DNA of 64,000 nt from Paenibacillus tritici (GCF_013204885.1 NZ_JABMKX010000021.1:37256-101255); one strand, 5' to 3'; positions 52,478-61,092 are shown, counted from the stretch's first letter. Program-made: numbers and translations. The notes: generated from the letters alone by a model not told the origin.

Positions 52478-53677
52478 TTATCCGGCTGATTTATATTCGG
52501 TTACACCTGTTGCTTCTTTTTTGCCGAGGCCCAGCGAGATCAGAATCGTCAGCACCATGAGTCCGGCGGCTACCAGATAGCTGGGATGCGTGCCGATCCT
52601 GCTATAGAAGAAGCCGCCAAGCGTTGATCCCAGCGCAATCCCGACTCCCTGCAAGGTCCGGAAGGTCCCTAAGGCCGCGCCCATTTCCATCGGATTGATC
52701 TTGATGACCTTATCCGTAATAATCGTGTTGACCAGCGTGATAATTGGCCCCTCAGTCAGTCCAATCAGCGCATAGCCGAAGGTCAGCAGCCAGGGGTTGA
52801 AGTCAAGCGCATACAGCAGCACGAGCGCTCCCAGACAGATCGACTGGGCCCAGATCAGGGGCGCATGTCTGCCCACTTTATCCGAGATCCAGCCAATGAA
52901 TACCGCCCCGAACGAAGCTACGGCTTCATAAGGAATGAAGAGCAGGCTGAGCAGCACCAGGGAAATATCCTGTTCCTTGGCCGCAAACGGCACCAGGAAG
53001 GTCGTAAACACACCCACCATGAAGCACAGGGTTCCTACAATTCCTGCCAGCAGGATTTCGCGGACGCCCAGCCACTTGAATGAACTTTTGAACGCTTGCC
53101 CGATGCTCTTGCTTGCATTCTTGACCCCGGTCTCCTTCAGCAGCACAGTCGTAACCAGCGTCGACAGCAGCAGCAGGGAACCCAGCACTGCGAAGGAAGT
53201 ATGCCAGCCAAAATAATTGCTGAGCAGGCCGCTGAGTACATATCCCAGCACCGACCCGGCGCCAATCGCCCCCGACACAATGCCCATCGCTCTGCCCCGC
53301 TCTTCGGGCTTGCACACATCCATGACCACCGCAAAAATCGGTGTGGACACGAAGCCTCTGGCGAAGCCGAACAGCAGCCACCCTGCCGTAAACAACATCA
53401 CCCCGTGGGAAGCCGCCACCATGAACACGGCCACTGCCGACAGGGCCATGGAGGCAACGATAATCTTCTTCCGCCCATACCGGTCGGCGAAGACGCCCGA
53501 GGGAATCGACAGGAACGTCATCACCAGCGAGGCAATCCCCGCGATGGTTCCAATCTCACCGGAGGTCATGCCGAGATCAGTGCTAATCAGCGGTGCGATG
53601 GGGAAGATACTGACCATAATCGAAAATACGAGTAGAATATTGACGGCTAAAAGTGTGAAAATTTTGTTATTGCTCAT
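52478..53677 (-). CDS. MFS transporter of the polyketide operon
   Basis: A protein of 399 residues with about 12 membrane helices and the MFS loop motif GVFADRYGRKK near 63-73. It lies between AcpS and the cupin, so it probably exports the pathway product. The ATG at 53677 follows GAGGAGGACGA. Confidence 0.87.
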   Translation of the reverse strand: MSNNKIFTLLAVNILLVFSIMVSIFPIAPLISTDLGMTSGEIGTIAGIASLVMTFLSIPSGVFADRYGRKKIIVASMALSAVAVFMVAASHGVMLFTAGWLLFGFARGFVSTPIFAVVMDVCKPEERGRAMGIVSGAIGAGSVLGYVLSGLLSNYFGWHTSFAVLGSLLLLSTLVTTVLLKETGVKNASKSIGQAFKSSFKWLGVREILLAGIVGTLCFMVGVFTTFLVPFAAKEQDISLVLLSLLFIPYEAVASFGAVFIGWISDKVGRHAPLIWAQSICLGALVLLYALDFNPWLLTFGYALIGLTEGPIITLVNTIITDKVIKINPMEMGAALGTFRTLQGVGIALGSTLGGFFYSRIGTHPSYLVAAGLMVLTILISLGLGKKEATGVTEYKSAG

Positions 53678-53697
53678 GTGAATCGTCCTCCTCACAG

Positions 53698-54078
53698 TCA
53701 TTGACTGCTCTCAATAATGATGAATGCGGCAGCATAATCACCGTGATGACTGATGCTAACATGGATAGTCTCCTGCTGTTGTACATAAGGCTCCAGGCCC
53801 CTACTGCGGACCAGATAGGGCTGGCCGCTGGGGTGGTTAAGGAATTCCAGCCCGTTCCAGTCCAGCTCACAGTTCATTCCCGTTCCAATGGCCTTCAGCA
53901 GCGCTTCCTTGGCGGCGAATCTGCCGGCCAGGAATTCTTCCGCATGTCTTTTTTTACTGGTGAACAGCTCCCGCTCCTCCGGGGAAAAGTACTGCTGCAT
54001 GAAATGTTCACCACACTTCGCCAGCATCTGCTCCACAAAGCTAACGCTGACCAGATCCATGCCAATCCCTCTAATCAT
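53698..54078 (-). CDS. acpS: Holo-ACP synthase
   Basis: This 126-residue phosphopantetheinyl transferase has Asp8 in GIGMDLV, FAAKEALLKAIG (Glu58) and HVSISHHGDYAAA. It transfers 4'-phosphopantetheine to an ACP serine. The gene overlaps the ACP gene by four bases, which suggests a dedicated enzyme for that carrier in addition to the cell's usual AcpS elsewhere. Confidence 0.93.
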   Translation of the reverse strand: MIRGIGMDLVSVSFVEQMLAKCGEHFMQQYFSPEERELFTSKKRHAEEFLAGRFAAKEALLKAIGTGMNCELDWNGLEFLNHPSGQPYLVRSRGLEPYVQQQETIHVSISHHGDYAAAFIIIESSQ

Positions 54079-54293
54079 GCCTTCAAGGCAACGGCTTCCA
54101 TCACTTGGGCCACTGTATAGGTTTTGAGCATCTTGCTCTCAATGAAGATGCCGAAGGCCTTGGCAATGGCTGTTGAGACCAGCGCCAGCTCTGTCGAGTC
54201 CAGTGCCAGATCCTCATACAAATGCGATGCCTCTGTAATCTCTTCCTCAATTCCAATGTCATCAATAATGTCCTTAATCTTCTCGAATACCAT
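54075..54293 (-). CDS. Acyl carrier protein of the polyketide system
   Basis: A 72-residue carrier with the pantetheine-site motif LALDSTELAL, where Ser33 is modified. The DST (not DSL) spelling and low similarity to fatty-acid ACP suggest a dedicated polyketide carrier. The ATG at 54293 is chosen because GGGAGGG lies eight bases upstream; the GTG at 54302 is too close to it. Confidence 0.88.
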   Translation of the reverse strand: MVFEKIKDIIDDIGIEEEITEASHLYEDLALDSTELALVSTAIAKAFGIFIESKMLKTYTVAQVMEAVALKA

Positions 54294-54325
54294 TAGATAC
54301 ACCCTCCCGTTAGAGTTAATGGACC

Positions 54326-55570
54326 TTACGCTTCCTTGTTCACAACCAGTGCCGAAGAGACGCCTCCCCTCCCTCTGGCGAGAATCAGTGAGGACTCCAC
54401 CGCTATCCGGCTGCTGATTCCCGGCACAAAGTTCAAGTTATGGTCTGGAACAGACTCCGCCAGATACGGAAGGCCGGGCAGCTCCCCGTGATTCATGGCA
54501 AGCACGCTCAGGGCAACATCGAACGCCCCTGCGGCGCCAACCGTGTTGCCGAAGGAGGTCTTGGGACAACCCGCCCATTTGTCTGCTGCACTATCGCCGA
54601 ATACCTCCTGGATGGCCGAGCATTCAATCCCGTCTTCACGGGCGGATGCCGCCCCGTCCAGGGAGAGATAACCGATGCTCTCCGGCTGCGTATCCGAATG
54701 CCCGATCGCCAGCCGGATGGCTCTGGCACACTGCGCCACACTGTCCTCCAGCGGAGCCGCTTCCTGGCCGTCATTCGTGAATCCGAAGCCCTGGATACTC
54801 GCTCTCACCCGCCCGGACGCCTCACGCCGCTGGAGGCTGCGCTCCGATTCGAGGCAGAGGAAGGCCGCCCCTTCGGCTAACGCCATTCCGTTCCGGGCTT
54901 CTACGAACGGCCGGTACGCTGCCTGCGGACTATCCGCCTTCAGGTTCAGCAGCCCCTCCGAGTTGTAGAAGGAGAGCGCCCACGGATCAAGCGGCGTCTC
55001 TGCACCGCCCACGATGGCCGCATCAATAATCCCGCTGCGGATGGCTCTGGCCGCATACGCTATGGCAAGCAGCCCGCTGCTCCGGTCCGCGATGACGGTC
55101 TTGCTGTAACCCTTAATATCAAAAGCCAGCGACATATGCCCCTGTGCAGCAGCCGGAAACCAGTTGCTCGCCAGGTTCGGGTCAATGAAGGGGGCACCCT
55201 CGGTATGCAGGACGCGCAGGCCATTCCTTGCACTCTCCCAGCCCCCCGAGTTGTTGCCGACGAAGATGCCGATCCGCTCACGGCTCATCGAACCCAGCTC
55301 CCAGCGGGCATCATCCATGGCGTCCTTAGCGGCCAGGATCGACATCACAGAGAAACGGGAGCATTTCTTAAGCAGACGCTTCGAGATGACCCGCTCCGGC
55401 TCCATCCCTCTGACTTGTCCGGCGAAGGGAGGTGCGGCGCCAACCGTACCCTCAAGCTGAAGCGGAGTCATATAGTTGACGCCGCTCAGAAGTCCCTCCC
55501 AGAATGCCCCTGCGTTATTCCCGCAAGGCCCTACCATGCCAACTCCGGTTACGAACACTTTATTCTTCAT
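54326..55570 (-). CDS. Ketosynthase-like chain-length factor (KS-beta)
   Basis: The protein has 414 residues with a complete ketosynthase fold but no catalytic triad. The position of the active Cys is Arg163 (IADRSSGLLAIA). The first His is replaced by Asp305 (SLDGAASARED) and the second by Asn342 (SFGNTVGAAG). This is the pattern expected of the KS-beta/chain-length-factor subunit that pairs with KS-alpha in type II polyketide synthases. Its ATG overlaps the KS-alpha stop (ATGA), typical of KS/CLF pairs. Confidence 0.9.
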   Translation of the reverse strand: MKNKVFVTGVGMVGPCGNNAGAFWEGLLSGVNYMTPLQLEGTVGAAPPFAGQVRGMEPERVISKRLLKKCSRFSVMSILAAKDAMDDARWELGSMSRERIGIFVGNNSGGWESARNGLRVLHTEGAPFIDPNLASNWFPAAAQGHMSLAFDIKGYSKTVIADRSSGLLAIAYAARAIRSGIIDAAIVGGAETPLDPWALSFYNSEGLLNLKADSPQAAYRPFVEARNGMALAEGAAFLCLESERSLQRREASGRVRASIQGFGFTNDGQEAAPLEDSVAQCARAIRLAIGHSDTQPESIGYLSLDGAASAREDGIECSAIQEVFGDSAADKWAGCPKTSFGNTVGAAGAFDVALSVLAMNHGELPGLPYLAESVPDHNLNFVPGISSRIAVESSLILARGRGGVSSALVVNKEA

Positions 55571-56889
55571 GGGCTGCACATCCATTGCTCAGTCTGAAGC
55601 TTCCCTGCCATATTACTGAACTCGTTCTCCGCCAGAATCATCGCTGAATGGATGCCGGAGAACCCGCTTGCATTGGTCAGAATATGGTGCAGGTCACGCT
55701 TTAACGCTTGCTTCGGCACATAGTTCAAATCACAGGCCGGGTCTGGCTCGTCCAGATTGGCCGTTGGCGGGACATAGCCTTCGTTCAGGGCCAGCAGACA
55801 GTGAACAATCTCAATGGCGCTTGCTGCCGAGAGCGGATGACCCACCATGGATTTCGTCGAGCTGATCGGAATGGAGTAGGCCAGGTCGCCGAAGGTTCTT
55901 TTGTAAGCCGCCGTCTCAAATGCATCATTCTGCGGAGTCGAGCTTCCATGCGCATTGATATATTGAATGTCCTCCCCTGTAAGGCCGGCATTCTTCAGCG
56001 CCTCGTTCATCGTCAGACTGAGGGCATCCCCGTTCTGCGGCAAATCCGTCATATGAAAAGCATTGTTCGTGCTGGAGAATCCGGTGACCTCACCATAGAT
56101 GTTGGCCTGCCGGCTGAGCGCATGCTCCAGCTCCTCCAGCACAACAACCGCGCAACCCTCGCTGAGCACGAATCCGCTCCGGTTCTTCTCAAAGGGTCTG
56201 GAGGCCCGCTTCGGATCATCGTTGAACTTCGAGGTCAAGGCACCAATCGCATCGAACGAAGCAATGGTCATGGAGCTGATCGGTGCTTCCGCTGCCCCGC
56301 AGATCATAATGTCGTGTTCACCTGCGGCGATAGATTCGTACCCGTAACCGACAGCATCAATGCCGCCAGTACAGCCTGTTGACATCACCAGTGCTTCTCC
56401 CTGCAGCCCGAACTCATGCGCCACTTCAAAAGCTATATAAGAGAACATGCCCTGGCGGTACAGGTCCTCCTGGCAGAACCCGTGATCAATCGGCCCCTGG
56501 CCGCCTTCCGTCATCCGCAGAAAGGTCTGCTCCGAGAACGGGGTATCGGCAATCGCATTGGCGATGCAGACCCCGGAACGCTCCCGCAGCTCCTTCGTGA
56601 ACTCCAGCCGTGCATCGGCAACCGCCCGTACAGCGGCGTTGACCGCCAGTATACCCGGCCGGCCCATGCCCGCCCTCTGCGCTTCATCGGCCGTCCGGCC
56701 CAGATGCTCGAACTCCGGTATTCTCCCGGTGACCCGGCTTTTCAAGGCCATATGCTCATAGCCCTGCAAGCTGTCATATCCAACCTTACACTCCAGGCTG
56801 TTCCTCCAGAACTTCTCCAGCGTATTCCCTAGCGGAGTAAGCAGCCCCATTCCGGTGATCACAACTCTTCTTCCCGTCACATTCTCCAT
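55567..56889 (-). CDS. Type II PKS ketosynthase (KS-alpha)
   Basis: The protein has 440 residues with the intact condensing-enzyme triad: Cys173 in STGCTGGIDAVG, His314 in NAHGSSTPQND and His351 in KSMVGHPLSAAS. The order and overlap with a catalytically dead partner, an ACP and an aromatase identify a minimal type II polyketide synthase rather than a fatty-acid enzyme. Extender loading probably uses the cell's malonyl-CoA:ACP transacylase, since none is encoded here. Confidence 0.92.
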   Translation of the reverse strand: MENVTGRRVVITGMGLLTPLGNTLEKFWRNSLECKVGYDSLQGYEHMALKSRVTGRIPEFEHLGRTADEAQRAGMGRPGILAVNAAVRAVADARLEFTKELRERSGVCIANAIADTPFSEQTFLRMTEGGQGPIDHGFCQEDLYRQGMFSYIAFEVAHEFGLQGEALVMSTGCTGGIDAVGYGYESIAAGEHDIMICGAAEAPISSMTIASFDAIGALTSKFNDDPKRASRPFEKNRSGFVLSEGCAVVVLEELEHALSRQANIYGEVTGFSSTNNAFHMTDLPQNGDALSLTMNEALKNAGLTGEDIQYINAHGSSTPQNDAFETAAYKRTFGDLAYSIPISSTKSMVGHPLSAASAIEIVHCLLALNEGYVPPTANLDEPDPACDLNYVPKQALKRDLHHILTNASGFSGIHSAMILAENEFSNMAGKLQTEQWMCSP

Positions 56890-56895
56890 CCAGCC

Positions 56896-57351
56896 TCAGC
56901 TCCGAACCGTTTGCTTCTCGATATTGTGCTTGACTGCTGCCATCTGCTCCTTGGTTGTGCGGTTCAGATGGGCTTCAACCTGCGCTTCGGTGAGGCCGCT
57001 GGCGGGATCTACCTCGAACTCCTGAATCCAGGTCATGTACGTACCCCCGTCTTGCTCCTCATAGAGCCATTCCAGGTTCATATGCTTGAACGGCAGCAGC
57101 GGCTCCAGGCGCTTCGCGGTAATCCGGAAGTTCGGCCGGTCCAGCCATCGTTCCGATATCCATGAGCGCGAAGGCCGGTTACTCTCGGGATGAGTAGTCA
57201 GCTCAAAGCGGATGTAGGCGTCCCCCTGCTCCAGCACCCGCGTTCCCTGATATTCCGTGAATAAGTCTGTCCAGCCCGCAATGTCATTGGTCCTGTCAAA
57301 TACGGTGATCCGGTCTGCATGAATCCAGATACTGTTCTGAATCGTTGCCAC
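56896..57351 (-). CDS. TcmN-type aromatase/cyclase (SRPBCC)
   Basis: This 151-residue helix-grip protein carries WTDLFTEYQGTRVLEQ, FELTTHPE and TYMTWIQEFEV, matching polyketide aromatase/cyclases of spore-pigment and tetracenomycin type. It would control first-ring cyclisation of the poly-beta-ketone. The GTG start has GGGGAGG nine bases upstream. It is the first gene of the operon. Confidence 0.9.
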   Translation of the reverse strand: MATIQNSIWIHADRITVFDRTNDIAGWTDLFTEYQGTRVLEQGDAYIRFELTTHPESNRPSRSWISERWLDRPNFRITAKRLEPLLPFKHMNLEWLYEEQDGGTYMTWIQEFEVDPASGLTEAQVEAHLNRTTKEQMAAVKHNIEKQTVRS

Positions 57352-57717
57352 TATACATGCCTCCCCAATAGTATTAGGAACATCGTAACGCTAAAGTTCC
57401 GCTGGAGACATAACCCGGCTGTTAAGTTTGCGTTAATTTACAGTTATTCCTTTTTTTGCAGAAGCGCGGCGGATATACACAAGTGGAATTTGTACATCTA
57501 ATTTGGCGTCAGCGATGGATTTCCAGAAATTAGTTGGAAAAACAACACTTACGAGGCCCAATTTCTGCTGAATCCGTAAGATTCGGTGGAGGAGGTGTAC
57601 TTTTTCCAACTGCTTCCCCATAACACACTGTTGCGGAAGATTTAAGTGCCTTTTTTCCAACTCTCCTCCCCCTTCACCCACGCCGCAAAAAAAAGACCTG
57701 ACAATAAATTGTCAGAT
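57352..57717. other. Upstream control region of the polyketide operon
   Basis: Contains three GTTAA/GTTAT direct repeats (57421, 57432, 57443; exactly 11-bp spacing) on the plus strand, and the terminator of the regulator gene at 57687-57719. An 82-codon minus-strand reading frame (57433-57681) is present but has no clear start signal and looks like a fragment of a repeat. I do not annotate it as a gene. Confidence 0.5.
57420..57447 (-). promoter_or_regulatory. Direct-repeat operator for a winged-helix regulator
   Basis: Three TTAAC-type half-sites at 11-base period (minus strand ATAAC, TTAAC, TTAAC) lie about 70-95 bases upstream of the first biosynthetic gene. This periodicity is typical of OmpR/PhoB-type winged-helix proteins, and such a protein is encoded at 57718. 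Inference. Confidence 0.5.
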
Positions 57718-57719
57718 CT
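57687..57719 (-). terminator. Terminator of the winged-helix regulator gene
   Basis: AGATCTGACAAT pairs with ATTGTCAGGTCT (minus strand) and is followed by eight T residues. The stem overlaps the regulator's stop codon. Confidence 0.8.
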
Positions 57720-58416
57720 AGAGGCTAACTGAATATCCGATTCCCCGGCGGAACAGAATGACATCGCTTCGGCCGGCGGTCGTCTCAATTTTGTGTCTCA
57801 GCTTATATACATACTGCCTGACAATTTCAGGAGAAGTATAGCTGTCCCACAGGTGGTGCAGAATCTGCTCGGTGGGGATATACTGGCCCTGGCATTCCAG
57901 CAGCAGGTCAAGCAGTTCAAATTCCTTACAGGTAAGTTCAATGACCGTCTCGCCGACTTTTAAGGATTTGGAGTGAAGGTTGAGCGCGATCCCCTTAGAT
58001 CGTCTGGAGCAGGGGGTGTCCTTGCTTAGCCCTTCGTCAAACCAGCAGCGCAAACGGCTGAATAATTCATCCTGGAAGCCATGGCGTTCATATCTGCCGA
58101 AGTAAATGTGATTAGACGGGATTTGGACAGGAATGCCCTGAGTGCCGGTCTCCTCCACAATAATGAACATCTTCAGCGTAAGCAGCTGCTGCAGATATTG
58201 CATCGTATGAAGGAATCCCGGGTTGAAATCCGGAGTGCTCACAACTACACCGTCAAACCTCAGGCCTTCCTTCACAATATCGACCAGCGCATCAAGCTCC
58301 TTGAAATGAAACACCTTGCAACCGTACACCCGGGCAAAAAAAGAATGAACATTCTGAAACCTACAATCCTCACAAGGCTCTGTGGAACCCGCACAACATA
58401 CCAGTGCAACCCGCAT
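57718..58416 (-). CDS. Winged-helix regulator with N-terminal Cys cluster
   Basis: The protein has 232 residues. The C-terminal 100 residues form an OmpR/PhoB-type winged helix (IELTCKEFELLDLLLECQG; EIVRQYVYKLRHKIE; VILFRRGIGYSV). The N-terminal part is not a canonical receiver: no phosphorylation Asp pattern is visible. It carries four cysteines near the start (CC at 7-8 and CEDC at 15-18). It could sense redox state or a metal. It is likely the pathway-specific regulator of the polyketide operon downstream. Confidence 0.8.
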   Translation of the reverse strand: MRVALVCCAGSTEPCEDCRFQNVHSFFARVYGCKVFHFKELDALVDIVKEGLRFDGVVVSTPDFNPGFLHTMQYLQQLLTLKMFIIVEETGTQGIPVQIPSNHIYFGRYERHGFQDELFSRLRCWFDEGLSKDTPCSRRSKGIALNLHSKSLKVGETVIELTCKEFELLDLLLECQGQYIPTEQILHHLWDSYTSPEIVRQYVYKLRHKIETTAGRSDVILFRRGIGYSVSL

Positions 58417-58541
58417 GCGCTTCTCCCCAATCCATTCTTCTCATCATTGAACTAATTTCACCAACATTCTTATTTCTATTTTATAGTATTAATTAGGATA
58501 AAAAAGGAAAAATATCATAGTTTTCTACTTGAAAAATGAAC

Positions 58542-58575
58542 AAAAAAAGGGCCGCGCATTTTCGCTACGGTCCTC
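58542..58575 (-). terminator. Terminator of the MFS gene at 58603
   Basis: A GGACCG / CGGCCC-type stem with one mismatch ends in seven T residues on the minus strand, 28 bases after the stop. Confidence 0.65.
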
Positions 58576-58602
58576 TGGGTTGCGGACAGCCCTCTATCAG
58601 CA

Positions 58603-59832
58603 TTACTTAACCGCTATTTCTACCCCGTCTGCCTGCTTAGCCACAGGGTAATCGAAGCGTAGACGAAGCGCTACCAGGGCCGCCAGCATCAAAATCAAAC
58701 CGGATAGCATATAGACAAAGATTAGCGAACTTTGCGCCACCAGCATGCCAGAAAGTCCTGTCCCGATCAGCGTACACCCGGTAAAGATTGGAGTGATGAG
58801 GCCATTAATCCGTCCGATATATTCGGCCCGCACCAAAGTCAGCATATATGTGCCAATTACAGTCTGCGTCAAAGCCAGGAACAGACCGGTAATCAGCCGC
58901 ATCCCGCCTGTCAGCACCGGCCAGACCGACCATACTTCAATCATCGTCCCCGCTCCAAGCAGAATCAAACCGGCGAAAACCACCCCTTTGCCCTTCAGGC
59001 GGCCGGACAGGCTGGCGGCGATTATGGCCCCGATCAAGAGGCCCGAGCCGGACAAGGCGGTAAACCACTGCAAGTCTGCTTCCGCCAATCCCAGCCGCTC
59101 TGTAACCAGGAAGATGTCGAGCGGAGCGGTCAAACCGGCTCCCAAGGCAAGGACGCCAAACATCACCATCAACACTTTCAAGTTGGCATGTTCCCGCAGG
59201 TAGAGCAGTCCGCCCCGTAAATCCCTGACTACAGCCTGTACGGACAACTTTTCCATGGAGCGCGGGGAATCGGGCAGGAAGAACAAAAAGCAAGCGGAAA
59301 GCGCAAAGATTACCAGCAGGCTGCTTAAGGAAACCATAACTCCGAAGGTGTAGTACACAAAGGTGCCGAGGATGGGGCCCAGGATGATGAACAGCGAGCT
59401 GACCATCTGGGTCATTGCCATGGCAGCCGTCAACTCTTGTTCCGGGACATGAGTCTTAAGCAGCTTGGATGAGGAAGGCTGGGAGAACTGCGACACAATC
59501 GCGGAAATCATCGTCACAACAAACACCGCCTGCCAGTATCCCCAGGCCACCACGAATAAAATCGGCACAATGGAGAGAAAGCTTAGAATATCGCCCCAGA
59601 TCATGGTGCGCTTGGGACGCCAGCGGTCCGCCAGCACACCGCCCACCAGGGAAAACAAAAAAATCGGCGCGTATTCCACAACTGTAAGCAAGGACACAGC
59701 CACCGGGTCGCCCTGCGTCTGCTGCACCACATAATAGAGCAAAGCCATATTTCGCACCCAAATTCCCACCTGCTGCAGCACATCCGAAGCCATCACCAGC
59801 AGGAACACCCGATTGCGCAATAATTCTTTCAT
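58603..59832 (-). CDS. MFS transporter (enterobactin-exporter/multidrug type)
   Basis: This 409-residue transporter has about 12 membrane helices and the GGVLADRWRPKR loop motif. It resembles drug-efflux MFS proteins. Its ATG follows GGAGGTAATACAG and its promoter region carries the TetR-type operator. It forms a pair with the upstream TetR gene. Confidence 0.88.
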   Translation of the reverse strand: MKELLRNRVFLLVMASDVLQQVGIWVRNMALLYYVVQQTQGDPVAVSLLTVVEYAPIFLFSLVGGVLADRWRPKRTMIWGDILSFLSIVPILFVVAWGYWQAVFVVTMISAIVSQFSQPSSSKLLKTHVPEQELTAAMAMTQMVSSLFIILGPILGTFVYYTFGVMVSLSSLLVIFALSACFLFFLPDSPRSMEKLSVQAVVRDLRGGLLYLREHANLKVLMVMFGVLALGAGLTAPLDIFLVTERLGLAEADLQWFTALSGSGLLIGAIIAASLSGRLKGKGVVFAGLILLGAGTMIEVWSVWPVLTGGMRLITGLFLALTQTVIGTYMLTLVRAEYIGRINGLITPIFTGCTLIGTGLSGMLVAQSSLIFVYMLSGLILMLAALVALRLRFDYPVAKQADGVEIAVK

Positions 59833-59855
59833 CTGTATTACCTCCTTTTTAGATA

Positions 59856-59873
59856 AAACCGACCGTTCGGTTT
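59856..59873. promoter_or_regulatory. TetR-type operator upstream of the MFS gene
   Basis: AAACCGACCGTTCGGTTT is an 18-bp near-perfect palindrome just upstream of the MFS ribosome binding site. The same site, with one base changed, occurs before the TetR gene. Confidence 0.75.
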
Positions 59874-59941
59874 AATTATTCGCAAATAAACATGCCTGCC
59901 CGAGAAATTCGGTTCAACCACTCGAACAGGCTCCGCTTCGT

Positions 59942-60529
59942 TCACTTCTTCTGAATCCCCTCTAATAACACAGCCACCGCGTCTTGTGTATGCTGGTGCA
60001 TCCCGTCTTTGGGGAACACTTGGGGGTACAGCGTCAAGCCGCTTAACATACTGGTGAATAACACAGCCAGCTTGCCCGGGTCCGCCACAGTAAAAATCTG
60101 CTGTTCCATCCCCTCCCGGAAGATCTCGGTAAATACTTCAATCTGCACCATTGAGATCTCGATCAGCCGGTCATGCACCTCCTGGTAACCATCCTGCATA
60201 TTCATGGAAAATTCTTCAGCGACCTTCGTCAGAGGACTCTGGAAGCTGTTCACGAAATGCAAGCTTGCTCCCATCAGTCTGCTTCCGACCTCGGGAAATT
60301 GGCGGCGAATCTCCGCCCACTCCTCCACCCATTCGCGGTTTATTTTCTCAACCATACTCACAAACAAATCATCTTTGCTGGAAAAGTGGTAATAAATGCT
60401 GCCCTTGCTGACCCCCGTGTGCTTGACGATATCCTCCATCGAGGTGGCGGCATATCCCTTCTGCACAAAAAGCTCCAGCGCCTGGTCAAGGATCAAACTC
60501 CGCTTTACCGAACCTTTGGGTGTACTCAT
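59942..60529 (-). CDS. TetR family regulator
   Basis: The protein has 195 residues. N-terminal HTH (SMEDIVKHTGVSKGSIYYHF) and a helical ligand-binding C-terminus. It probably represses itself and the MFS gene through twin operators. AGGAGG lies immediately before the ATG. Confidence 0.9.
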   Translation of the reverse strand: MSTPKGSVKRSLILDQALELFVQKGYAATSMEDIVKHTGVSKGSIYYHFSSKDDLFVSMVEKINREWVEEWAEIRRQFPEVGSRLMGASLHFVNSFQSPLTKVAEEFSMNMQDGYQEVHDRLIEISMVQIEVFTEIFREGMEQQIFTVADPGKLAVLFTSMLSGLTLYPQVFPKDGMHQHTQDAVAVLLEGIQKK

Positions 60530-60546
60530 TTCATTCCTCCTACATA

Positions 60547-60564
60547 AAACCGACTGTTCGGTTT
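60547..60564. promoter_or_regulatory. TetR-type operator upstream of the TetR gene
   Basis: AAACCGACTGTTCGGTTT, the same palindrome as at 59856 with one central change, indicating autoregulation. Confidence 0.75.
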
Positions 60565-60705
60565 AATTATATGAGGTTATATTGGGGAATGCAAGCCTGG
60601 AATGAAGACGATTCGTCTCGATTTTCTTTCCCAATGAGGATTAGATATCTTCTTATGCTATAATCGTCCATAAGATTAAACCATTCGACACAGGGGGTAG
60701 GCAAC

Positions 60706-61092
60706 TTGGACAATATGGACCGAAAAAAGCGATTGGATGAGCTTGCCGCAGCATTCAGCGAATGTCAACAAGCCTTATTTGCGATTGGAGATCCGACACG
60801 CCAATTGATCATTCTGGCCTTGATTGAAGGCAGCGGTGAATCCAATCAAGGGAGCCGGGTGGGTGAGATCGCCTCCAGAACCAACCTGTCCCGCCCGGCC
60901 GTATCCCACCATATGAAGATTTTGAAGGATGCCCATTTCATTTGTATGAGACGGGTTGGCACCAGGAACTACTACTATTTAGAGGTTTTACACAGTGACC
61001 TGTTCAAGCTGAAGCAGCTTTTTGACGACTCTGCGGCGTTTGTACACCAGCTTCAAGCTAGCTCTACACCAGTAATGAAAGAGGAAGGGTGA
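60706..61092 (+). CDS. ArsR family regulator
   Basis: This 128-residue winged-helix protein has FAIGDPTRQLIILALIEG and the HTH ASRTNLSRPAVSHHMKILK. No ArsR-type metal CxC motif is obvious, so the signal is unknown. TTG start with GGGGG eight bases upstream; an ATG three codons later is an alternative. The aldo/keto reductase follows after seven bases. Confidence 0.87.
   Translation: MDNMDRKKRLDELAAAFSECQQALFAIGDPTRQLIILALIEGSGESNQGSRVGEIASRTNLSRPAVSHHMKILKDAHFICMRRVGTRNYYYLEVLHSDLFKLKQLFDDSAAFVHQLQASSTPVMKEEG

Noticed and set aside
54326..56889. Reading the KS pair as duplicated fatty-acid FabF
   Set aside because: The partner lacks the whole catalytic triad and the pair overlaps with a PKS-type ACP, AcpS and aromatase, which fits KS/CLF rather than FabF duplication.
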